Source: Bacteroidaceae bacterium (GTDB taxonomy: Bacteria; Bacteroidota; Bacteroidia; Bacteroidales; Bacteroidaceae). From it: a DNA stretch of 42,619 bases. The notes beneath the pieces are model-generated. The model ran no database searches. It worked only from the letters and a program-made list of their open reading frames with translations, and was not told where the DNA came from. Both the position numbers and the translations under genes were made by a program. The stretch's first letter is position 1. The number at the start of each line of letters is the position of its first letter. The stretch is from positions 1-42,619 of the forward strand of contig JAFTYP010000027.1 in the NCBI GenBank assembly GCA_017461345.1, read 5' to 3'. Below, piece after piece: positions 6,697 to 16,693 of this stretch.

Positions 6697-9261
6697 ATGA
6701 AAATTAAAGCAAGTAATGCCAATCAGCCCTGCTGGAAACCTATTGCAGTAAAAAGTAATGTTCCTGCAGAACTCGGCAAACTCGAGGAACTCGCTCGTAA
6801 CATGTGGTGGGCGTGGAATCATGATGCCCGCAGCCTTTTCCGTAGTCTCGACGAAACTCTTTTCGAGGAGTGTGGTCAGAACCCGGTGCTCTTGCTCGAG
6901 CGTCTTGGCTTCGAGAAGATGGAGAAACTCTCTCAGGACAAAACTGTCTTGAAGAAGATGGACAATGTTTACAAGCAGTTCCGTGCATATATGGACGTAG
7001 AACCCGACAAGTCTCGTGCCAGCGTAGCATACCTTTGCATGGAGTATGGCTTGAACCAGGTGTTGAAGATTTATAGCGGTGGCCTCGGCATCTTGGCCGG
7101 CGACTATCTTAAGGAAGCCAGTGACTCTAATGTCGATATGTGTGCTGTAGGTTTCCTTTATCGTTATGGCTACTTCACTCAGACATTGAGCATGGACGGC
7201 CAGCAGATTGCCAACTACGAGGCACAGAACTTCGGTTCGCTGCCCATCGAACAGCAGATGAACGAGGACGGCACTCCGATGGTTGTCGATGTTCCCTATA
7301 TGAACTATTATGTTCATGCCTATGTGTGGCGTGTTAATGTAGGTCGCATCAAACTCTATCTGCTCGATACCGACAACGATATGAACTCACAGTTCGACCG
7401 CAGCATTACTCATGCTCTTTATGGCGGCGACTGGGAAAACCGTCTGAAGCAGGAGATCTTGCTTGGTATTGGTGGCGTGCTGACTTTGCAGAAACTCGGC
7501 ATCAAGAAGGACGTATATCACTGCAACGAAGGCCATGCAGCCCTTTGCAATGTTCAGCGTCTTGTTGACTATGTACGTGAAGGTATTGGCTTCACACAAG
7601 CCCTCGAATTGGTACGTGCTTCATCTCTCTACACCGTGCATACTCCCGTTCCTGCCGGTCACGACTATTTCGACGAGCAACTCTTCGGCAAGTACATGAG
7701 CGGCTATCCTCAGATGCTTGGCATCAGTTGGGACGAGTTCATTGGCATGGGTCGCATGAATCCTGAAGACAAGGGCGAGCGTTTCTGTATGTCTACCTTT
7801 GCATGCAACACTTCTCAGGAAGTCAATGGCGTAAGTTGGCTGCATGGTGAGGTCAGCAAGAAGATGTTTGCCGGCATCTGGAAGGGTTATTATCCCGAGG
7901 AGAGCCACGTAGGTTATGTCACCAATGGTGTTCACTTCCCCACATGGTGTGCCAACGAGTGGCGTACTCTCTATGCAAAGCACTTCGATGCCAACCATCT
8001 TGCAGACCAAAGCAATCAGAGCATATGGGAGGCAATCTACAATGTCAGCGACGAAGAGGTTTGGAAGACACGCATGGCGTTGAAGACAAAACTCGTCGAC
8101 TATATCCGCGAGCAGTTCCGCGACAGTTGGCTCAAGAATCAAGGCGATCCCAGCCGTGTGGTTTCTCTCATGGATAAGATCAACCCCAATGCGTTGCTTA
8201 TCGGTTTCGGCCGTCGCTTTGCAACATACAAGCGTGCTCATCTGCTCTTTACAGACTTGGAGCGTTTGTCTCGCATTGTCAACAATCCCAACTATCCTGT
8301 TCAGTTCCTTTATACCGGTAAGGCACACCCTGCCGATGGTGCTGGTCAGGGTCTCATCAAGAAGATTTACGAAATCAGTCAGCGTCCTGAGTTCCTTGGC
8401 AAGATTATCTTCCTCGAGAACTATGACATGCAACTTGCACGTCGTCTCGTGAGCGGTGTTGACATCTGGATGAACACTCCGACTCGTCCTCTCGAGGCAA
8501 GTGGCACCAGTGGCGAGAAGGCACTGATGAACGGTGTAGTCAACCTTTCTGTCCTCGATGGTTGGTGGCTCGAAGGCTATCGCGAAGGTGCGGGCTGGGC
8601 ATTGACCGAGAAGCGTACTTACCAGAACCAGGAGTATCAGGATCAACTCGATGCTGCTACCATCTACTCTCTGCTCGAGAACGAGGTAATGCCTCTCTAC
8701 TATGCTCGTAACGCCAAGGGCTTCAGCACCGGTTGGGTGAAGGTTGTGAAGAACAGCATCGCACAGATTGCTCCTCACTACACAATGAAGCGTCAACTCG
8801 ACGACTACTATAGCAAGTTCTACAACAAGTTGCGCGACCGTTCTCAGCAGTTGCAGGCAAACAACAATCAACTTGCAGGCGAGATTGCTCTCTGGAAGGA
8901 GGCTGTTGCCGAGCGCTGGGATGCCATCAATGTGGTAAGCGTGAAGAAGAGCGAGGAACTCACAAATGGCTCTATCGAGGCAGGCAAGAAGTACAATGTC
9001 GAGGTTGTTGTCGACGAAGCCGGCTTGAACGATGCTATTGGCATGGAGTTGGTAACACTCGTCACCGACAAGAACGGCGAGGAACACATCTACTGTGTCG
9101 AGGCTTTCGAGATGGTAGGTTGCGAAGGCAACAAGTACACCTTCAAGGCTTCTTACTGCATCGACAATGCAGGTAGTTTCAAGGTTTGCTACCGTATGTT
9201 CCCGAAGAACGCTAACCTGCCACATCGTCAGGACTTCTGCTACGTGAAGTGGTTCGCATAA
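6697..9261 (+). CDS. glgP: Alpha-glucan (glycogen) phosphorylase, GT35
   Basis: The 854-residue enzyme releases glucose-1-phosphate from glycogen using pyridoxal phosphate. It belongs to the shorter phosphorylase subgroup, starting with the typical [20 protein letters not shown] motif near residue 25. Glucan-binding and catalytic stretches include [33 protein letters not shown] and [11 protein letters not shown]. The likely PLP lysine is Lys608 in [11 protein letters not shown]. About 100 C-terminal residues after the catalytic core form a beta-rich tail ([10 protein letters not shown] and following). It is coupled with glycogen synthase upstream, and its last 13 bases overlap the MATE exporter gene. 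Confidence 0.93.
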   Translation: MKIKASNANQPCWKPIAVKSNVPAELGKLEELARNMWWAWNHDARSLFRSLDETLFEECGQNPVLLLERLGFEKMEKLSQDKTVLKKMDNVYKQFRAYMDVEPDKSRASVAYLCMEYGLNQVLKIYSGGLGILAGDYLKEASDSNVDMCAVGFLYRYGYFTQTLSMDGQQIANYEAQNFGSLPIEQQMNEDGTPMVVDVPYMNYYVHAYVWRVNVGRIKLYLLDTDNDMNSQFDRSITHALYGGDWENRLKQEILLGIGGVLTLQKLGIKKDVYHCNEGHAALCNVQRLVDYVREGIGFTQALELVRASSLYTVHTPVPAGHDYFDEQLFGKYMSGYPQMLGISWDEFIGMGRMNPEDKGERFCMSTFACNTSQEVNGVSWLHGEVSKKMFAGIWKGYYPEESHVGYVTNGVHFPTWCANEWRTLYAKHFDANHLADQSNQSIWEAIYNVSDEEVWKTRMALKTKLVDYIREQFRDSWLKNQGDPSRVVSLMDKINPNALLIGFGRRFATYKRAHLLFTDLERLSRIVNNPNYPVQFLYTGKAHPADGAGQGLIKKIYEISQRPEFLGKIIFLENYDMQLARRLVSGVDIWMNTPTRPLEASGTSGEKALMNGVVNLSVLDGWWLEGYREGAGWALTEKRTYQNQEYQDQLDAATIYSLLENEVMPLYYARNAKGFSTGWVKVVKNSIAQIAPHYTMKRQLDDYYSKFYNKLRDRSQQLQANNNQLAGEIALWKEAVAERWDAINVVSVKKSEELTNGSIEAGKKYNVEVVVDEAGLNDAIGMELVTLVTDKNGEEHIYCVEAFEMVGCEGNKYTFKASYCIDNAGSFKVCYRMFPKNANLPHRQDFCYVKWFA

Positions 9262-10565
9262 AGACATCACATTATTCCGACCTTTTGCGCATCGGCGTAC
9301 CAATCATGATGGGCCAGTTGAGCACCATCATAATGGGGTTCGCCGATACGCTTATGGTTGGACGTTACGGAACAAACGAACTGGCTGCTGCCGGTTTCGT
9401 GAATAATATCCTGGGCTTGCTCATCATAGGAGGCCTGGGTTTTTCGTATGGGCTGACGCCGATAGTTGGTGCGTTGTTTGGAGAGGGCAGGTTGCACGAT
9501 ATTGCCGGCAAGTTGAAGAACGGACTCTTTTCTTGTGCGGCAGTGGGAGTGCTGCTGATGTGCCTTGCCGGACTGCTGATGGTGGCAATGCCATGGTTTG
9601 GGTTGCCTTCCGAACTTTTGCCTTTGATGCGTCCCTATATGTTTGTTTTGCTGCTGAGCCTGTTGCCTCAGATGCTGTTCAATGCCTACAAGCAGTTCAG
9701 CGACGGCATACAGGACACGTCGATGCCGATGTGGGTGATGCTTGGCAGCAACGTTTTCAATATCTTCGGCAACTGGCTTCTTATCTTTGGCCATTGCGGT
9801 TTCCCCGAGTTGGGTTTGCTCGGAGCAGGACTCTCCACTCTGTTGAGCAGAATCCTGCAACTGGCTCTCATGGCAGGTTTGTTCCATCATACGAAGCGAT
9901 ATGCCTTGTATCGCGACGACTTTTGCGGTGCATCGGTTACGAAGGCGGAGCAATGCGAACTGCATCGCGTGGGGTGGCCCGTTGCCTTGCAGTTGGCAAT
10001 GGAGGCGGCTTCGTTCAGCCTGAGCGCACTCTATGTGGGGTGGCTCGGAGCCAATGCTCTGGCAGCCCATCAGGTTGCCATAACCATCAGCCAGTTCTTC
10101 TTCATGCTTTACTATGGCCTCTCGGCTGCTGTGGCTGTGCGGGTGAGTTATTACCGTGGCATGGGGGACGTGCAACAGACGTACAAGGTGGCAGCCTCGG
10201 GGCTCCATTTGTGTTGGCTCATTGCGCTTCTCGAGGGCATTCCGTTGTTCCTGCTGCGCAGTAAAGTTGGCATGCTCTTCACAGACAATGCCGAGGTTGT
10301 TGCGCTTGTGGCACTCCTGATTATACCTTTTTTGATATTTCAGTTTGGCGATGCCTTGCAGACCACCTATGCCAATGCTCTGCGCGGCATGGCTCGCGTC
10401 AAGGCGATGGTGTGGATAGCCTTTGTGGCATATATTGTCATTTCGTTGCCTTTGGGCTACCTTTTCGGCTTTGTTTTTGGCTGGGGACTTGTAGGCATTT
10501 GGCTGGCATTCCCTTTCGGCCTTACAACGGCTGGTGCTTTATACTACAGAGAGTTTAGAAGATGA
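9249..10565 (+). CDS. MATE-family multidrug/cation antiporter
   Basis: The 438-residue inner-membrane protein has about twelve hydrophobic helices in two homologous halves. The N-terminal signature is [20 protein letters not shown], followed by [14 protein letters not shown] proteins export drugs, metabolites or dyes in exchange for Na+ or H+. I chose the GTG at 9249 because the first helix begins almost at once and the next ATG (9306) would remove part of it. This start overlaps the end of glgP by 13 bases, suggesting translational coupling. The stop overlaps the trmO start in an ATGA. Nothing in the sequence shows a role in glycogen metabolism; the substrate is unknown. Confidence 0.88.
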   Translation: MVRIKTSHYSDLLRIGVPIMMGQLSTIIMGFADTLMVGRYGTNELAAAGFVNNILGLLIIGGLGFSYGLTPIVGALFGEGRLHDIAGKLKNGLFSCAAVGVLLMCLAGLLMVAMPWFGLPSELLPLMRPYMFVLLLSLLPQMLFNAYKQFSDGIQDTSMPMWVMLGSNVFNIFGNWLLIFGHCGFPELGLLGAGLSTLLSRILQLALMAGLFHHTKRYALYRDDFCGASVTKAEQCELHRVGWPVALQLAMEAASFSLSALYVGWLGANALAAHQVAITISQFFFMLYYGLSAAVAVRVSYYRGMGDVQQTYKVAASGLHLCWLIALLEGIPLFLLRSKVGMLFTDNAEVVALVALLIIPFLIFQFGDALQTTYANALRGMARVKAMVWIAFVAYIVISLPLGYLFGFVFGWGLVGIWLAFPFGLTTAGALYYREFRR

Positions 10566-11245
10566 GAGAACTGTTAACCATAGCACACATCGAGACGGAT
10601 TTCTCCACAAAGTTCGGCGTGCCTCGCCAGAGCGGTCTCGTCGGCGGACTGAAGGGCAGAATCGTGTTCGAACCCGAGTATCGCAACCCGGAGGCGTTGC
10701 GTGGACTCGACGGCTACAGCCATATCTGGTTGCTGTGGGACTTCAGCGAGGCCCGACGCGAAGGCGAGAAGTGGCAGCCTACGGTGCGTCCGCCCCGTCT
10801 TGGCGGCAATCGTCGTATGGGCGTCTTTGCCACCAGAAGTCCTTTCCGTCCCAACAACATCGGGCTCTCCTCTGTTCGTATTCTGAACATCGACCTGCAT
10901 ACCCCCGACGGACCTGTGATAGAGGTGGAAGGCGCCGACCTGATGAACGGCACACCCATCTTCGACATCAAGCCCTATCTGCCTTTTACCGACAGCCACC
11001 CCGATGCGCTTGGAGGCTTTGCCCAGGAGCAGAACACAGCCATCGAGCCTCTTGCAGTGCATTTCTCCGATTCTTTGGTGTCGGCCTTTTCTGCCGAGCG
11101 TCTGCAGGCTTTGCGTGGCATACTCAGTGCCGACCCCCGTCCGCACTATCATGCCGACGAGCAGCGTGTCTATGCTTTTGAGTTTGCAGGCCGGGAAGTG
11201 AAGTTTCGTGTGGCGGACGGAGAGGTGGATGCCTGGGTGGAGTAG
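10562..11245 (+). CDS. trmO: tRNA (N6-threonylcarbamoyladenosine37-N6)-methyltransferase TrmO/TsaA
   Basis: The 227-residue protein carries the UPF0066/TsaA fold signatures: IVFEPEYRNPEALRGLDGYSH, then IWLLWDF, and RPPRLGGNRRMGVFATRSPF, then RPNNIGLSSVRIL. TrmO adds a methyl group from S-adenosylmethionine to t6A at position 37 of certain threonine tRNAs, improving decoding. The C-terminal region after about residue 150 is the small domain that positions the tRNA. The start codon overlaps the MATE stop (ATGA), so it is probably translated from the same transcript as glycogen synthase, glgP and the MATE gene. The co-location looks like operon convenience rather than shared function. Confidence 0.92.
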   Translation: MRELLTIAHIETDFSTKFGVPRQSGLVGGLKGRIVFEPEYRNPEALRGLDGYSHIWLLWDFSEARREGEKWQPTVRPPRLGGNRRMGVFATRSPFRPNNIGLSSVRILNIDLHTPDGPVIEVEGADLMNGTPIFDIKPYLPFTDSHPDALGGFAQEQNTAIEPLAVHFSDSLVSAFSAERLQALRGILSADPRPHYHADEQRVYAFEFAGREVKFRVADGEVDAWVE

Positions 11246-11271
11246 GGCAGTTGTAGCCGAAAGGCTTGCCC
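11245..11271 (+). terminator. Possible stem-loop terminator after trmO
   Basis: Right at the trmO stop, GGGCA (11245-11249) pairs with TGCCC (11267-11271). AGCC-GAAA-GGCT (11255-11266) forms a GNRA-type inner hairpin. A short T-run follows at 11278-11282. The lower stem is interrupted by GTTGT, so this is a weak call. Confidence 0.4.
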
Positions 11272-11309
11272 GACCATCTTTTCGGCGTCAGTAAGGAAGA
11301 GACGGATTA

Positions 11310-12308
11310 TCAGGGCTTTGCAGTAATCATTTCTACAAAATAATCCCGTATGCGGACGGCTTGTTCCGGCGTTACGCTGAGGTAGTGATGCGTGCCGTCT
11401 GCCTTTGGGGCGAAGCGTGTGCAGCCGTCGTCTGTGATGCTGATTTGTCCGGGAACGGATGTGCCGAAGAAATCCTGCGGGTCTATGGCATAGAGTACGG
11501 CTGTGAGGTCCCATGTGGGGCGGTCTTCTATCTTTGGCAGATAGACTTTATACGAGTCCACGATGGGGTGGTGCGCAGCCCAGCCGAAGTCGTTCTCTAT
11601 GCTGTGTGCAGGATATTTGATTTGCAGTCCCACTTCGAAGGGAGAAGTGTAGATGGGCGTGGGCCACTGACGGAACACCTTCTGGCAGGAGGCAACGTCG
11701 TTCACCACATTGTATTCCCTGTAGTTGGCGTCCTCCATGTGTCCTGCCATCAGCACCAGCCTGTCCACCTTTCTTGCCACCAGTTCGCTGCCCGAAAGCG
11801 GAGAATATTTGTCGGGCTTGCTGTCGAGCAGCAGAGCCAGATTGGTGCTGAAGCCAACCGAAACGATGGTCACAGACCGGTCTTTTGCCTTTGCCAGCAG
11901 TTTGCGGTAGAGTTCCGGTGCAGGCAGCAGTTTGTCGTAGTCTCGCAGCGAACGTTTGTAGAGAGGGCGTCCCTTGTCGTCTTTCTTTTCTACAACCACC
12001 TGCGTGAAGTTGTTGCCTGCCACGATGCTCTGTTCCCGACGTCCCGTCACACCGATGGGCGTGCGCTTGCAGCCGTACCAAGTGTTCAGCAGGTCGATGT
12101 ACATAGCAGGGAATCGGCCTTCCTTGTTCAGCATTACAGCCATCAGATTGATGCGTTTCTGCCGGTCATACTTGTAGAGCATGTCGATGGCGAGAGCGTC
12201 GTCCACATCGTTGCCCATATCCGTCTCGAAGATAATGTTTTGTCGCTGTGCCAGCATGCCCGTCGTCAGGCAGAAAGCAACGAGCAGAAAGAAGAATCTT
12301 GTTTTCAT
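11310..12308 (-). CDS. Secreted inosine/uridine-preferring nucleoside hydrolase
   Basis: The 332-residue protein starts with a signal peptide (MKTRFFFLLVAFCLTTGMLA). The nucleoside-hydrolase aspartate cluster follows immediately: IIFETDMGNDVDDALAIDML, a variant of the calcium-binding DTDxGxDD motif. Later parts fit the family: VTIVSVGFSTNLALLL, the GHM stretch VLMAGHMEDANYREYNVVND, and PTWDLTAVLYA with a conserved Asp. These enzymes hydrolyse nucleosides to base and ribose; an exported version would act in the periplasm on scavenged or RNA-derived nucleosides. It is a single-gene unit with a well-formed promoter at 12364-12395. The trmO unit converges on it from the other strand. Confidence 0.88.
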   Translation of the reverse strand: MKTRFFFLLVAFCLTTGMLAQRQNIIFETDMGNDVDDALAIDMLYKYDRQKRINLMAVMLNKEGRFPAMYIDLLNTWYGCKRTPIGVTGRREQSIVAGNNFTQVVVEKKDDKGRPLYKRSLRDYDKLLPAPELYRKLLAKAKDRSVTIVSVGFSTNLALLLDSKPDKYSPLSGSELVARKVDRLVLMAGHMEDANYREYNVVNDVASCQKVFRQWPTPIYTSPFEVGLQIKYPAHSIENDFGWAAHHPIVDSYKVYLPKIEDRPTWDLTAVLYAIDPQDFFGTSVPGQISITDDGCTRFAPKADGTHHYLSVTPEQAVRIRDYFVEMITAKP

Positions 12309-12363
12309 AGTGTTCGGGTTTTAAGGTTCGGTATGTATGTTCGGGGAGAGACCATACCAATCG

Positions 12364-12395
12364 CAAAAGTACAAAGAAAAAAGAATACCCCCAAA
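12364..12395 (-). promoter_or_regulatory. Promoter of the nucleoside hydrolase gene
   Basis: On the minus strand TTTG (12395-12392) and TACTTTTG (12371-12364) are separated by exactly 20 bases, an excellent match to the Bacteroidota -33/-7 consensus. The leader to the ATG at 12308 would be about 50 bases. Confidence 0.7.
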
Positions 12396-12519
12396 CGGCG
12401 GCGCAAAAATAATCAGTTTTGTCCAGCCCTAAAGCATCCGAACAGAGAGAATTACAGCCAGAAAAACAGAAAATCCCAACAGACTCAGAATGAATACAAA
12501 ACACCATAGCCAAAACTTC

Positions 12520-12585
12520 TGCAGAGAAGTTTGCCATTTATTGCAGAGAAGTTTGCCATTTACTGCAGAGAAGTTTCCCAACTTT
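12520..12585. repeat. 22-bp tandem repeat, three copies (locus E, diverged member of the GGTTAACC family)
   Basis: Units start at 12520, 12542 and 12564; each begins TGCAGAGAAGTTT. The first two differ only in the last base and the third diverges in its second half. Read on the minus strand the unit is AATGGCAAACTTCTCTGC, which has the same framework and the same 22-bp period as the AATGGTTAACC arrays elsewhere in the window. It lies about 210 bases upstream of the nucleoside hydrolase gene, in a non-coding stretch. Confidence 0.75.
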
Positions 12586-12910
12586 ACGTGTGAAGTTGTC
12601 TCGAAGGACGCGTCCATTTTGCCAAGTGGACCGCAGCGTTCGTGGTTTTTGATTTTAGTGCGGACTTTTCACTTGCATTTTTTCGCTAACGAAACGCACC
12701 ATCTTTCGAAACACCCGTCACGGAAAAAATCAAAGGTTTTTGTGTTGATAGGAAGATTTATACAGAAAAATCTGTAACTTTACGCACGGCATCGTCGTTA
12801 GGAGGATGAAAATAGCAAAAGAAAGACATGAGAAGACAGACTTTTCGCCTATGTCTTCTTGGTGCTATGAGAGTGGTGGCGGATGGCGTTGACCCTTGAA
12901 AGGAGGAATT
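12586..12910. other. Non-coding stretch between the 22-bp repeats and the tracrRNA
   Basis: I see no supported gene here. A 28-codon frame at 12807-12893 (begins MKIAKERHEK, ends GGGWR) has an AGGAG sequence almost touching its ATG, but spacing and length argue against it. TAACTTTA at 12774-12781 is one base off the plus-strand -7 consensus and is the only nearby candidate for a cas9 promoter, with a leader of over 250 bases. Confidence 0.4.
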
Positions 12911-12995
12911 AAAAAAGCCTCTCCAGAAGAGAGGCAATAGGAATTCATCCTTCGGCATATAGCCTTATTGTGATTTGATGATGATGAATTATCTG
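12911..12995 (-). ncRNA. tracrRNA of the type II-C CRISPR-Cas9 system
   Basis: The plus strand at 12967-12984 matches the first 18 bases of the CRISPR repeat except at two places (A for G at repeat positions 1 and 7). The minus-strand RNA would therefore pair with the repeat over 18 consecutive positions, with two G-U pairs where the sequences differ. After the anti-repeat, the minus strand reads CAATAAGGCTATATGCC (a short GGC/GCC nexus hairpin) and then GGATGAATTCC. It ends with a 7-bp stem (12929-12935 with 12917-12923, loop TTCTG) followed by six T, an intrinsic terminator. A TACATTTG promoter element is correctly placed at 13007-13000. The 5' end near 12995 is inferred from that promoter. 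The RNA is divergent from cas9 and would guide processing of crRNA and Cas9 loading. Confidence 0.85.
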
Positions 12996-12999
12996 GTTG

Positions 13000-13007
13000 C
13001 AAATGTA
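13000..13007 (-). promoter_or_regulatory. Promoter -7 element of the tracrRNA
   Basis: TACATTTG on the minus strand matches TAnnTTTG exactly. A TTG lies about 16-20 bases further upstream in an AT-rich run (13008-13045). It lies 40 bases from the cas9 start codon on the opposite strand. Confidence 0.65.
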
Positions 13008-13047
13008 AGGCAAATAAATGAAACAATAAAACAAAACATAAGAAAAA

Positions 13048-16000
13048 ATGACAAAGAAACGAATTTTAGGCTTAGATACAGGCACAAACAGTCTTGGATG
13101 GGCAGTTGTAGACCGCGACGAGAGTGGACAATACTCTCTTGTTGACAAAGGCGTTGTCATCTTCCAAGAAGGTGTAAAGATAGAAAAGGGCGTGGAGTCG
13201 AGTAAGGCCGCCGAACGAACAGAACACAGAGCCCTTCGCAGACAGTATTTCCGCAGACGTTTGCGTAAGATAGAAGTCTTGAAGACTTTGGTAAAGTATG
13301 ACCTTTGTCCTTCCCTAACCAAAGAGGATTTGAACCTTTGGAAGTTACGCAAGATATATCCGAAGAAAGACGAGTTTATGGTTTGGCAGCGCACAAGCGA
13401 CAATGAGGACATCAATCCATATCATAGTCGTTATTTGTGTCTGAACGAGTCGTTAAATCTCGACAAACAGCAGGACAGGTATACGTTAGGGCGTGCCTTC
13501 TATCATATGGCTCAGCGAAGAGGCTTCCTCAGTAATCGATTGGATGCAAGCGAGGAAGATGAAAGCGGTGCAGTTAAAAGCAGTATAGCCAGTCTCAACA
13601 AAGAAATAGAAGAAAGTGGCTGCAAGTATTTGGGCGAGTATTTCTATAAATTATATAAGGAAAAGGGTAATACCGTTCGCATCCGCACGCGATATACCGA
13701 CCGTGAGCAGCATTATAAAAAGGAGTTCATTGCCATCTGCAAAAAGCAACATCTTCCCGAAGAGATGGTAGCAGACCTTACGAGAGCCCTTTATTTCCAA
13801 CGTCCTCTAAAGAGCCAGCGCCAGAATGTAGGCAAATGCACCTTCGAGAAGGGGAAGCCACGTTGTAGCGATTCGCATCCATTGTATGAAGAGTTCCGCA
13901 TGCTTTCGTTCCTAAATACCATAAAGGTACAAGGACCTTGGGATGATGCCTACAGACCACTCAACGATGAAGAGTTGAAGAAGATAGATTCATTGTTTTA
14001 TAGAAAGAGCAAAGCAAACTTCGATTTTGAAGATATAGCCAAAAAGATTGCCGGTAAGGGCAAATATCAATGGAAAGGAGACACCCAGATCGACCTGCCC
14101 TACAAATTCAGTCATCGCATGAGTCAAGGTGTTCCCGGTTGCCCCACCATTGCACAACTGAAGGAAATCTTCGGTGAGGACTGGAAAGAAGGCATTGCCG
14201 AAACCTACACACTATCGACGAAGAAAGATGGCACACAGAAGAGCATTGACGAAATGGTAAATGATGTTTGGAATGTACTCTTTTCCTTCGACAGCAAAGC
14301 CAAGGTTAAGGAGTTCGGCATTGAGCATTTGCAACTCGACGATGAGCAAGCCGAGAAGTTCTCAAAGATACGTCTCAGTCGCAATTATGCCTCCCTTTCT
14401 CTGAAAGCAATCCGAAACATTTTGCCATTTCTGCAAATGGGTATGCATTACAGTCATGCCGTCTTCATGGCTAATATCCCGAAGATAGTTGGACCGACCA
14501 TTTGGAATGACGAGCAGCAACGGCATTACATCATTGATGAGATTAACAGGATGGCCATCGCCCCAATAGAAAAGGAGAAGGGATTGCGTCAGACTCTTGA
14601 GATCTGCATCAGGGGTTTACTTGGAAGGGAATATGGCATTGACGAGCGCAGACTGGAAATGATGTACCATCCCTCCATGATTGAGACCTATCCCGATGCA
14701 AAGCCTAATAAAGATGGTGTCGTGCTGTTGGGCAGTCCACGCACAAATGCCGTAAAGAACCCCATGGCAATGCGTTCGCTCCACGAAGTGCGTAAGGTGG
14801 TTAATACTCTCATCAAAGAAGGCAAGATTGGACCAGATACAGAAGTGCATATCGAGTATGCACGTGAGTTGAACAATGCCAACATGCGTGCTGCTATCAA
14901 TGATTGGCAGCGTGAACAGGACAAGAAACACAAACAGTATGCCGATGAAATCCGTAAACTATATAAGGAAGCGACAGGCAAGGACATCGAGCCAACAGAA
15001 ACAGATATATTGAAGTTCCAACTCTGGGAAGAGCAAGACCACACTTGCCTCTATACAGGTGACAAAATAGGCATTACCGACTTTATAGGAGCAGGCCCAA
15101 GTTTTGACATCGAGCACACCATTCCGCGAAGTGTTGGTGGTGACAGTACACAAATGAATATGACACTTTGCGATAACCACTATAATAGATATGTAAAGAA
15201 AGCCAAATTGCCAACAGAGTTAGCAGAGCATGAGTCCATCATGACGCGAATTAAGCCTTGGAAAGATCGCATCGAAGACTTGACAAAGCAGATAGACCGC
15301 ATCAGTACGCGTGGCATTTGGGATAAGGCCACGAAGGATGCGCGCATCCGAAAGAAGAACCGCCTGAAAATGGAGCGTGACTATTGGCGTGGCAAATACG
15401 AGAGGTTCACAATGACAGAAGTTCCCAAAGGCTTTGCACGCCGTCAAGGTGCCGGTATCGGTTTGATTTCCAAATATGCGGCTCTATATCTGAAGAGTTA
15501 TTTTCATGACACACTACATCCGGAACGTCGTCAGGTGTACAGCGTCAAGGGAACTGTTACTTCGGAATTCCGCAAGATGTGGGGCATTCAGGAAGAATAT
15601 GAAAAGAAGTCAAGGAGCAGTCATACCCACCATTGTATCGATGCAATCGTTATTGCTTGCATTGGTAAGAACGAGTTCAATAGAATGGGTGAGTATTATC
15701 ATGCAAAGGAGAGTGAAGGAAGAGGAGAAGGAGGACGTCCTGAATTCGAAAAACCTTGGCCCACTTTTACACAAGACCTTAAACAGATTACGGAGGAGTT
15801 GCTTGTCGTTCACGATACGCCCGACAATATGCCGAAGAAGGCTTCAAGGATGATAGAAGTAAATGGCAGAAAAGTTGTGGCACGTGGTGATTGCGCTCGT
15901 GGCAGTCTGCATCAGGATACATATTACGGAGCAATAGAACGTGATGGCGAAATCAAGTATGTTGTGCGGAAACCGCTAAATATGATGAAGGAAAGCGATG

Positions 16001-16692
16001 TTGAGAACATTGTGGACGATGTCGTAAAGGCAAAGGTGAAGCAGGCAATAGCAGAGAAAGGCTTCAAGGATGCCATGGCAGGAGACATCTACATGAATGA
16101 AGCGAAAGGCATCTTGATAAAGAAGGTTCGATGCGAAGCACCAGGAGTTAAAAAACCTCTTCAAATACGTGAGAGTAAACGCCGCGATCTCAGTAGAAAA
16201 GAATATAAACGTCCCTTCTATGTCGTGAATGACGATAACTATATGATGGCAATCTACGAAGGCGGTAAGAAGCAGATGATAACTGCACTCGACGCAGCCA
16301 AGTTCTATAGAGGAAGCACAGACAGGAATGATTATCCAACAATTGCGCCTGAGGAATATGAAGGAAAGAAACTCAAGTATCTCGTTCGGAAAGGAACACA
16401 GATTCTGATGTTAGAGAAGGATGAGGAATCCATCTCAATAGCAAATTCCAAAGAACTGTATAAGAGGCTTTTTACCATTATGGTCTTAGAGAAAGACGGC
16501 AGGTTAATGCTCAAGCATAGTTCGGAGGCACGTCCTGCTACTGAAGTGAAGAAACTTTTAACGTATAATCCTTTTATGCTGAAAGATGATACACGTTCAA
16601 TTTTGCGTGTTAGTTTGTCAAAACTTAACTTTTTAGTTGAGGGCTATGATTTTATAATAACGCCTCTTGGAGAAATAAAACTGAAACATTAA
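13048..16692 (+). CDS. cas9: CRISPR-associated endonuclease Cas9, type II-C
   Basis: The 1214-residue RNA-guided nuclease is complete. RuvC-I is at the N-terminus (GLDTGTNSLGWAVVD, catalytic Asp10), followed by an arginine-rich bridge helix (RALRRQYFRRRLRK). RuvC-II is HIEYAREL with Glu603. The HNH domain has FDIEHTIPRSVGGDS with the catalytic His at 690 and LCDNHYNRYVKKAKLP after it. RuvC-III is HTHHCIDAIVIA with His861/862 and Asp865. All catalytic residues are present, so it should cut both strands. Size and the cas9-cas1-cas2 order without csn2 or cas4 fit subtype II-C. The gene is followed after one base by cas1, and the tracrRNA runs away from its 5' end. The PAM cannot be told from sequence alone. 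Confidence 0.97.
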   Translation: MTKKRILGLDTGTNSLGWAVVDRDESGQYSLVDKGVVIFQEGVKIEKGVESSKAAERTEHRALRRQYFRRRLRKIEVLKTLVKYDLCPSLTKEDLNLWKLRKIYPKKDEFMVWQRTSDNEDINPYHSRYLCLNESLNLDKQQDRYTLGRAFYHMAQRRGFLSNRLDASEEDESGAVKSSIASLNKEIEESGCKYLGEYFYKLYKEKGNTVRIRTRYTDREQHYKKEFIAICKKQHLPEEMVADLTRALYFQRPLKSQRQNVGKCTFEKGKPRCSDSHPLYEEFRMLSFLNTIKVQGPWDDAYRPLNDEELKKIDSLFYRKSKANFDFEDIAKKIAGKGKYQWKGDTQIDLPYKFSHRMSQGVPGCPTIAQLKEIFGEDWKEGIAETYTLSTKKDGTQKSIDEMVNDVWNVLFSFDSKAKVKEFGIEHLQLDDEQAEKFSKIRLSRNYASLSLKAIRNILPFLQMGMHYSHAVFMANIPKIVGPTIWNDEQQRHYIIDEINRMAIAPIEKEKGLRQTLEICIRGLLGREYGIDERRLEMMYHPSMIETYPDAKPNKDGVVLLGSPRTNAVKNPMAMRSLHEVRKVVNTLIKEGKIGPDTEVHIEYARELNNANMRAAINDWQREQDKKHKQYADEIRKLYKEATGKDIEPTETDILKFQLWEEQDHTCLYTGDKIGITDFIGAGPSFDIEHTIPRSVGGDSTQMNMTLCDNHYNRYVKKAKLPTELAEHESIMTRIKPWKDRIEDLTKQIDRISTRGIWDKATKDARIRKKNRLKMERDYWRGKYERFTMTEVPKGFARRQGAGIGLISKYAALYLKSYFHDTLHPERRQVYSVKGTVTSEFRKMWGIQEEYEKKSRSSHTHHCIDAIVIACIGKNEFNRMGEYYHAKESEGRGEGGRPEFEKPWPTFTQDLKQITEELLVVHDTPDNMPKKASRMIEVNGRKVVARGDCARGSLHQDTYYGAIERDGEIKYVVRKPLNMMKESDVENIVDDVVKAKVKQAIAEKGFKDAMAGDIYMNEAKGILIKKVRCEAPGVKKPLQIRESKRRDLSRKEYKRPFYVVNDDNYMMAIYEGGKKQMITALDAAKFYRGSTDRNDYPTIAPEEYEGKKLKYLVRKGTQILMLEKDEESISIANSKELYKRLFTIMVLEKDGRLMLKHSSEARPATEVKKLLTYNPFMLKDDTRSILRVSLSKLNFLVEGYDFIITPLGEIKLKH

Positions 16693-16693
16693 C

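Noticed and set aside
12490-12777. A 95-residue plus-strand frame upstream of the CRISPR locus
   Set aside because: It runs through the 22-bp tandem repeat and has no promoter or family match.
12807-12893. A 28-codon frame after AGGAG upstream of the tracrRNA
   Set aside because: The purine-rich stretch nearly touches the ATG, no promoter is present and the product has no recognisable features.
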